Part shown: positions 58,960-64,000 of the stretch, piece by piece
Layout: every line of letters starts with the position of its first letter
Numbering within the stretch: the stretch's first letter is position 1
Source of the DNA: Oscillospiraceae bacterium
GTDB taxonomy: Bacteria > Bacillota > Clostridia > Oscillospirales > Oscillospiraceae
Length of the DNA stretch: 64,000 bases
Reading direction: 5' to 3'
Assembly (NCBI GenBank): GCA_015068325.1
Contig: SVKQ01000002.1
Location: 1-64,000, forward strand
Made by a program: the position numbers and the translations under genes
Notes under the pieces: model-generated
Told to the model about the DNA's origin: nothing
What the model saw: only the letters and a program-made list of their open reading frames with translations
The model's database searches: none

Positions 58960-61467
58960 ATGAAGTACGATTTTGCCGCCATTGAGAAGAAATGGCAGGA
59001 CAGGTGGGAGGCCACCAAGCCCTACGCCGCCGTGACAGGGGATCCCCGGCCCAAGTTCTACGGGCTGATCGAGTTCCCGTATCCCAGCGCCGCCGGACTC
59101 CATGTGGGACACCCCCGGCCCTTTACGGCCATGGATATCGTCACACGAAAAAAGCGTATGGAGGGGTACAACGTGCTGTTCCCCATTGGGTTTGATGCTT
59201 TCGGTCTGCCCACGGAGAACTTCGCCATCAAAAACCACATCCACCCCGCCATCGTGACGAAGCGGAACATCGAGAACTTCACCCGCCAACTGAAAATGCT
59301 GGGCTATGGCTTCGACTGGGACCGGGTGGTAGATACCACCGATCCCAGCTACTACCGCTGGACCCAGTGGATTTTCCTGCAGCTGTTCAAGAAGGGTCTT
59401 GCCTATAAGGCCACCATGCCCGTGAACTGGTGTACCAGCTGCAAGTGTGTGCTGGCCAACGAGGAAGTGGTGGAGGGCGTCTGCGAGCGCTGTGGCAGCG
59501 AGGTGGTGCGCAAGGAGAAGAGCCAGTGGATGCTGGCCATCACCAAGTATGCCGACCGGTTGGTGGACGATTTGGACGACCTGGACTTCATCGAGCGCGT
59601 CAAGACCCAACAGCGCAACTGGATCGGCCGCTCCACCGGCACAGAGGTCACCTTCCAGACCAACATGGGTGACAGCATCACCGTGTATACCACCCGGGCC
59701 GACACGCTGTTCGGCGTCACATACACCGTTATCTCTCCGGAACACCCGCTGCTGAAGAAGTGGCAGGACCGCATTGCCAACTGGGACGAGGTGGCCGCCT
59801 ATCAGGAGGAGGCTGCCCGCAAGTCCGACTTTGAGCGGGGCGAGCTGAACAAGGACAAGACCGGTGTGCGCCTGCAGGGCGTGGAGGTCACCAACCCGGC
59901 CACCGGTCAGGTAGTGCCCATGTTCGTGTCCGACTATGTGCTGATGGGTTACGGTACCGGCATCGTCATGGGCGTGCCGGGCCACGACCAGCGCGACTGG
60001 GAGTTCGCCACCAAATTCAGCCTGCCTATCATCGAGGTGGTCAAGGGCGGCGACATTACCAAGGAGGCCTTTGTGGCCAAGGATGACACCGCCATCATGG
60101 TGAACTCCGGCTTCCTCAACGGCATGAGCGTCAAGGAGGCCATCCCCGCCATGAAGAAGTACGCTGTGGAGCAGGGCTGGGGCCGGGAGAAGGTCAACTT
60201 CAAGCTGCGTGACTGGGTGTTCTCCCGCCAACGCTACTGGGGCGAGCCCATCCCCCTGGTGAACTGCCCCAAGTGCGGCTGGGTGCCCGTGCCGGAGGAG
60301 GAGCTGCCGCTGGTGCTGCCCCAGGTGGAGAGCTACGAGCCTACTGACGACGGTGAGAGTCCCATCTCCAAAATGACCGACTGGGTCAATACCACCTGCC
60401 CCTGCTGCGGCGGCCCCGCCAAACGGGAGACGGATACCATGCCCCAGTGGGCCGGCTCCAGCTGGTATTTCCTGCGGTATATGGATCCCCACAACGGCAA
60501 GGCGCCCGTCTCCAGGGAAGCGGAGGAATATTGGGGCCCGGTGGATTGGTACAACGGCGGCATGGAGCACACCACACTGCACCTGCTGTACTCCCGTTTC
60601 TGGCACAAGTTCCTCTACGACATCGGCGTAGTCCACACAAAGGAGCCCTACGCCAAGCGCACCAGCCACGGCATGATCCTGGGCAAAAACCCCCACTATG
60701 TGGGCAATGTGGAGACCGAGGAGGAAAAGCAGGCCCTCATCGACAAGTACGGCAGCCAGGCCCTGCGTCCGGCGGTGAAGATGTCCAAGTCCCTGGGCAA
60801 CGTGGTCAACCCCGACGACGTGGTGAAGGCCTACGGCGTGGACACCATGCGTCTCTATATCATGTTCATCGGCGACTTTGAGAAGACCGCCACTTGGTCC
60901 GACGAGGCGGTGAAGGGTTCTAAGCGGTTTCTGGACCGCTGCTTCAACCTGCAGGATCTGGTCAGCGACGAGGAGGGCCTGTCCAAAAAGAACGAGTCTC
61001 TGATCCACAAGGCCATCAAGAAGGTCACTGGGGATATCGACGAGCTGAAGCTGAACACCGCCATCGCCGCGCTGATGACGCTGGTCAACGAATTCTACAG
61101 CGGTGGGCTGTCCCGGGGCGACTTGGAGCAGCTGATCCTGCTGCTGAGCCCCTTTGTGCCCCACATGGCCGAGGAGATGTGGGAGAACATGGGTTTTGCC
61201 TCCCGATACGGCAAGATGGCTATGCAGATGCCCTGGCCAAAGTACGACGAGGCCAAGACCATAGACGCCGAAGTGGAGATGGCGGTGCAGGTGGGCGGCA
61301 AGCTGAAGGGCACAGTGGTGGTGCCGCTGGACAGCAGCCAGGACGACGTGGTGGCCGCTGCGCTGGCTGTGGAGAAGGTCAGGCGTGCCACCGAGGGCAT
61401 GGAGATCTTCAAGACCATCCTGGTGAAGAACAAACTGGTAAACCTGATCGTCCGGCCGGCCCGGTAA
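58960..61467 (+). CDS. leuS: Leucine-tRNA ligase
   Basis: 835 residues, class I synthetase with the HIGH-type motif H-V-G-H-P-R-P (about 47-53) and K-M-S-K-S-L-G-N. The zinc domain (CTSCKCVLANEE...CERCGSEV) and editing CP1 domain are in place. Residue numbers fit bacterial LeuRS. GGAGTGCAGGT precedes the ATG. Controlled by the T-box leader. Confidence 0.97.
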   Translation: MKYDFAAIEKKWQDRWEATKPYAAVTGDPRPKFYGLIEFPYPSAAGLHVGHPRPFTAMDIVTRKKRMEGYNVLFPIGFDAFGLPTENFAIKNHIHPAIVTKRNIENFTRQLKMLGYGFDWDRVVDTTDPSYYRWTQWIFLQLFKKGLAYKATMPVNWCTSCKCVLANEEVVEGVCERCGSEVVRKEKSQWMLAITKYADRLVDDLDDLDFIERVKTQQRNWIGRSTGTEVTFQTNMGDSITVYTTRADTLFGVTYTVISPEHPLLKKWQDRIANWDEVAAYQEEAARKSDFERGELNKDKTGVRLQGVEVTNPATGQVVPMFVSDYVLMGYGTGIVMGVPGHDQRDWEFATKFSLPIIEVVKGGDITKEAFVAKDDTAIMVNSGFLNGMSVKEAIPAMKKYAVEQGWGREKVNFKLRDWVFSRQRYWGEPIPLVNCPKCGWVPVPEEELPLVLPQVESYEPTDDGESPISKMTDWVNTTCPCCGGPAKRETDTMPQWAGSSWYFLRYMDPHNGKAPVSREAEEYWGPVDWYNGGMEHTTLHLLYSRFWHKFLYDIGVVHTKEPYAKRTSHGMILGKNPHYVGNVETEEEKQALIDKYGSQALRPAVKMSKSLGNVVNPDDVVKAYGVDTMRLYIMFIGDFEKTATWSDEAVKGSKRFLDRCFNLQDLVSDEEGLSKKNESLIHKAIKKVTGDIDELKLNTAIAALMTLVNEFYSGGLSRGDLEQLILLLSPFVPHMAEEMWENMGFASRYGKMAMQMPWPKYDEAKTIDAEVEMAVQVGGKLKGTVVVPLDSSQDDVVAAALAVEKVRRATEGMEIFKTILVKNKLVNLIVRPAR

Positions 61468-61478
61468 CGACAAGACCA

Positions 61479-61517
61479 GGAAAGGGGCGAATCTCTCCGG
61501 AGATCCACCCCTTTTCC
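61479..61517 (+). terminator. Terminator after leuS
   Basis: GGAAAGGGG (61479-61487) pairs with CCCCTTTTCC (61508-61517); inner ATCTCTCC/GGAGAT strengthens it. Confidence 0.75.
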
Positions 61518-61540
61518 GTGAGAAAACTTGAAAAAACGCC

Positions 61541-61569
61541 TTGACAAGCTTCTCACGCACCTGTATAAT
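61541..61569 (+). promoter_or_regulatory. Consensus promoter of rpsU
   Basis: TTGACA (61541-61546), 17-base spacer, TATAAT (61564-61569). The about 75-base leader includes a TACCC/GGGTA hairpin before GGAGGGAGG. Confidence 0.85.
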
Positions 61570-61648
61570 GCTACTGTTAAAGTCATGTCCCATGACTCTT
61601 AAAGAGTACCCAGGATTGAGCCGGGTATATCGGAGGGAGGGAAAATAG

Positions 61649-61834
61649 ATGTCCGAAGTACATGTCAAGGAAGGCGAGAGCCTGGACAGCGCCCTGAAGC
61701 GTTTCAAGAGGAGCTGTGCCAAGGCCGGTGTTCTGGCGGAGGTGCGGAAGAGAGAGTGCTATGAGAGCCCCAGTGTCAAGCGCCGCAAAAAGTCCGAGGC
61801 CGCCCGCAAGAACAGGAACAAGCGCTACTATTGA
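61649..61834 (+). CDS. rpsU: 30S ribosomal protein S21
   Basis: 61 residues. [19 protein letters not shown] is the standard S21 start, and the C-terminus is the basic [11 protein letters not shown] end. It helps initiate translation on the small subunit. Single gene with strong promoter and terminator. Confidence 0.97.
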   Translation: MSEVHVKEGESLDSALKRFKRSCAKAGVLAEVRKRECYESPSVKRRKKSEAARKNRNKRYY

Positions 61835-61841
61835 TGCAGAT

Positions 61842-61876
61842 AAGAGCCGTCTCTTTCGAGGCGGCTCTTCCTTTTT
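61842..61876. terminator. Terminator of rpsU
   Basis: AAGAGCCGTCTC (61842-61853) pairs with GAGGCGGCTCTT (61858-61869), then CCTTTTT. Confidence 0.85.
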
Positions 61877-62652
61877 CAGCCGGACGGCGTATCCCGGCGT
61901 GGAAACAGTGCGTCCAGCAGGTCCTCAATTTCCGGCAGCATGAAAAAGGCGGCGGAGATCCCCAACTCCTCTGCCAGTTGCAGCTTGCGGCGCAGGGTGT
62001 CTGCGTCGTCAAACAGGACAAAGCGGGTGTGCCGGCCGGCGCTGCAGGTGAAATAGCGGGCGCACAGATCCTCGGAGAAGTAGATGCTGCGGCCCTGCTG
62101 CAGCCGACGCAGCTCCTGCATCGTCAGCGGCGCGCCCTCGCCGTTGGGGGTGGGCAGGAGAAAGTCCATGGCCAGCCGCTGGCAGTCCAGCACCACGCAC
62201 CGGGGGGCAAAGCGATCGACGACCTCCTGCAGGCGGAGACGCAGCGAGCCGCCAGAGAGCGCCGTGCAGACCACCACGGCGGCCTGCCGGGTACAGGCGG
62301 CCCAGCGCTCCGGGACGAAGAGCTGTAGCTGCCGCCGCGGCAGCAGATCGTCCAGTTGCCGGACCAGACGGGTCCGATCGGCAACGGGCGGGGCCTCAAA
62401 GTCCAGTACAACGCCGCCATACCGCCTGTCCCGGCAGGTCTGGAGGATGTCGCGGCACAGCACCTCCGGCTCCTGAACGGGCGGCGCCTCCCGGTCGGAC
62501 AGCAGCATCAGACCGCCCTGCAGCCGGGTAGGGAGGGGCAGCGCCGTCAGATGAGATGCCTCGCCGATGCGATAGGCGGCGTGTGCCGTGCCGACCGCAT
62601 AGCGCCGGGCCTCGGCTAGACGGTCAGGCGAGGCGGCCAGATAGAGCTGCAT
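61876..62652 (-). CDS. Hypothetical GH18/TIM-barrel-like protein (258 aa)
   Basis: A soluble protein without signal peptide. The segment R-Y-G-G-V-V-L-D-F-E-A-P resembles the strand-4 D-x-D-x-E region of GH18-type glycosidases, with Asp and Glu preserved but the first Asp replaced. Other alternating strands (LQLFVPER, VVVCTALSGG, CVVLDCQR, HTRFVLFDD, ISAAFFMLPEIEDLLD) fit a TIM barrel as in spore-associated YaaH-like proteins. Substrate unknown and catalysis doubtful. The open frame ends in the rpsU terminator, convergent with it, and divergent from yqeG. Confidence 0.65.
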   Translation of the reverse strand: MQLYLAASPDRLAEARRYAVGTAHAAYRIGEASHLTALPLPTRLQGGLMLLSDREAPPVQEPEVLCRDILQTCRDRRYGGVVLDFEAPPVADRTRLVRQLDDLLPRRQLQLFVPERWAACTRQAAVVVCTALSGGSLRLRLQEVVDRFAPRCVVLDCQRLAMDFLLPTPNGEGAPLTMQELRRLQQGRSIYFSEDLCARYFTCSAGRHTRFVLFDDADTLRRKLQLAEELGISAAFFMLPEIEDLLDALFPRRDTPSG

Positions 62653-62664
62653 TGGGATTCCCCC

Positions 62665-62693
62665 TTGTTTTCCCGCGGGAAGAATGATACACT
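62665..62693 (+). promoter_or_regulatory. Promoter of yqeG
   Basis: TTGTTT (62665-62670), 17-base spacer, TACACT (62688-62693). Confidence 0.5.
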
Positions 62694-62726
62694 GTTACAA
62701 AGATGTATGAGGGAGGGCGGACGTTT

Positions 62727-63242
62727 ATGCGCCTTTTGCTGGTGCCGGACCGGCTGTTTGATACGTATGCGCAGGTGACGCCCGAGTTCCTGCGGCACAG
62801 CGGGATTCGACTGCTGCTGTGCGATTTGGACTACACGTTGGCCCCCAAGTGCGTGCCGGAGCCGGACGAGGCGGTACGCCGCTGGATCGGTGCCATGGGG
62901 GAGGCGGGCGTCACGGTGATGATCCTCTCCAACAATCGCAGTCCGGCTCGGGTGGAGCGGTTCTGCCGGGATCTGGGCATCGGCTACGTGGGGCATGCCG
63001 GCAAGCCGTTGTCCCAGGGCTTCCGCCGCGCCATGGAGCAGACAGGAGTCACCGCTGCCGAGACTGCCATGTTGGGTGACAAGCTGCTGACGGATGTGCT
63101 GTGTGCCAATCTGGGCGGAGCGCTGGCGCTGATGGTAGAGCCGGCCGGCGGACCGAAAACCGTTTGGCAAAAGGCCCTGCATGCGATGCAGGCGCCGTTC
63201 AAGAGAATGAATCGAAATGACAGGAGGAAAACACAGAGATGA
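62727..63242 (+). CDS. yqeG: YqeG-family HAD-IIIA phosphatase
   Basis: 171 residues. HAD motif 1 is L-C-D-L-D-Y-T-L (Asp nucleophile and general acid), motif 2 is I-L-S-N-N-R-S, motif 3 Lys and motif 4 G-D-K-L-L-T-D-V. The start MRLLLVPDRLF at 62727 follows GGAGGGCGG. The substrate is unsettled; homologues act on phosphatidylglycerophosphate-like lipids in some bacteria. The M24 peptidase gene overlaps its stop by four bases. Confidence 0.92.
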   Translation: MRLLLVPDRLFDTYAQVTPEFLRHSGIRLLLCDLDYTLAPKCVPEPDEAVRRWIGAMGEAGVTVMILSNNRSPARVERFCRDLGIGYVGHAGKPLSQGFRRAMEQTGVTAAETAMLGDKLLTDVLCANLGGALALMVEPAGGPKTVWQKALHAMQAPFKRMNRNDRRKTQR

Positions 63243-64000
63243 CCCATCTGGAGCGAATTGCAAACGAACTGGACCATTACGGATTGGACGCCATGCTGCT
63301 GACCAGTGATGCCAGTTGCTTCTACGCCACCTATTTCCACGGCGAGGGCGTGACGCTGGTGACAAAGAGCGGCAGCTTCTACTTCACCGATTCCCGCTAT
63401 ATTGAGGCGGCAGAGAACCGGATCCGGGGCGCGGAGATCGGCATGACCGAGCGCAGCAAGCCCTTTGTCGATTGGATCAACGAGTCTCTGGCCAGGACCG
63501 GCGTAAAAACGGTGGGCTTTGAGGATGACACCATGAGCGTGGCATCCTTCCACACCTACAGAGAGGCACTGCACTGCGAGCTGACGCCTGCCGCCGGACT
63601 GGTACGGGGCCTGCGGGCAGTGAAGGACGCGGAGGAGATCCGCCGCCTCACCGACGCCCAGCGCGTGTCCGAGCGGGCGCTGCAGGACCTGCTGCAGGAG
63701 ATCCGCGCAGGCCAGACGGAGCAGGAAATCGCGGCGCGGCTGCAGTATCTGATGTTGCGCTACGGTGCCGAGCGCATGTCCTTCGACCCCATCGTCGCCA
63801 GCGGACCAAATGGCTCCATGCCCCATGCGGTGCCTTCGGAGCGGCAGATCCAGCGGGGCGATTTCATCACCATGGACTTCGGCTGCGTGTACGAGGGCTA
63901 CTGCTCCGACATGACACGCACCGTGGCCGTGGGCGAGGTCAGCGACGAGCAGCGTGCCGTATACGACATCGTGCTGCGGGCCCAATTGGCCGGTATCGGC
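63239..64000 (+). CDS. Xaa-Pro aminopeptidase (M24 family), cut by window edge
   Basis: 254 residues visible; the 3' end lies outside. The N-terminal creatinase-like domain (SDASCFYATYFHGEG, FTDSRYIEAAENR) is complete, and the pita-bread domain begins R-A-V-K-D-A-E-E-I-R-R-L. Metal ligands D-F-G-C-V-Y-E-G-Y-C-S-D-M-T-R-T are present. It removes N-terminal residues before proline. AGGAGG precedes the ATG, which overlaps the yqeG stop. In relatives efp often follows; not visible here. Confidence 0.92.
   Translation, partial: MTHLERIANELDHYGLDAMLLTSDASCFYATYFHGEGVTLVTKSGSFYFTDSRYIEAAENRIRGAEIGMTERSKPFVDWINESLARTGVKTVGFEDDTMSVASFHTYREALHCELTPAAGLVRGLRAVKDAEEIRRLTDAQRVSERALQDLLQEIRAGQTEQEIAARLQYLMLRYGAERMSFDPIVASGPNGSMPHAVPSERQIQRGDFITMDFGCVYEGYCSDMTRTVAVGEVSDEQRAVYDIVLRAQLAGIG

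Overview
The window reads as a chromosomal segment of a GC-rich anaerobic Firmicute, most like the gut Oscillospiraceae (Oscillibacter/Flavonifractor/Dysosmobacter type). The signs are strong Shine-Dalgarno sites, a T-box leader on leuS, BMP-type nucleoside transport genes, tightly overlapping operons, a class III (anaerobic) RNR homologue and an anaerobic purine/ureide-type gene set. Species assignment is inference. I saw no rRNA, tRNA, CRISPR array, phage or classical IS.

Region by region. 1-1.4 kb: a redox trio (thioredoxin-like end, a CXXC microprotein, a membrane polyferredoxin). 1.7-3.9 kb: guaA-xpt purine synthesis/salvage. 4.1-9.7 kb: a repeat-bearing DHHW lipoprotein, a LysR regulator, an NrdD homologue lacking its radical machinery, and a lipase-like hydrolase. 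9.8-14.6 kb: a broken serine protease, rsmA, an AbrB/ABC operon, an AT-rich islet with a ribbon-helix-helix gene, and an RluD-type pseudouridine synthase. 14.7-21.2 kb: a BMP-type nucleoside ABC transporter whose lipoprotein gene is separated from the ATPase/permeases by a Nudix gene and a DUF559 gene bounded by inverted repeats. 21.5-37.3 kb: a purine/urate-type catabolic cluster (ygeW, ygeY, regulator, two PLP enzymes, hyuA, ygfK, ssnA) with a sigma/membrane-protein pair, then upp. The usual ygeX is not in the window; two other PLP-fold enzymes sit in the cluster. 37.4-49.6 kb: housekeeping genes tsaB, tsaE, rodA, ddl, murF, an ABC-F ATPase, a flavodoxin, prfA, a LUD protein, a Sua5-CoaE fusion and an M18 aminopeptidase. 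49.7-64 kb: tepA-like, smc, ftsY, rph, rdgB, yhbY, a NadD-YqeK-RsfS reading frame, T-box-leuS, rpsU, a GH18-like protein, yqeG and a cut-off M24 peptidase.

Functionally, guaA, xpt, upp, the BMP transporter and the ygeW/ygeY/hyuA/ssnA/ygfK set form a coherent nucleobase uptake, salvage and degradation neighbourhood. The rest is translation, tRNA modification, cell wall and chromosome maintenance. The observations I would look at first are the catalytically crippled NrdD-like protein behind an NrdR-like box, the structured attenuator leader of ssnA, the DUF559 element with hairpin ends, and the AT-rich islet.
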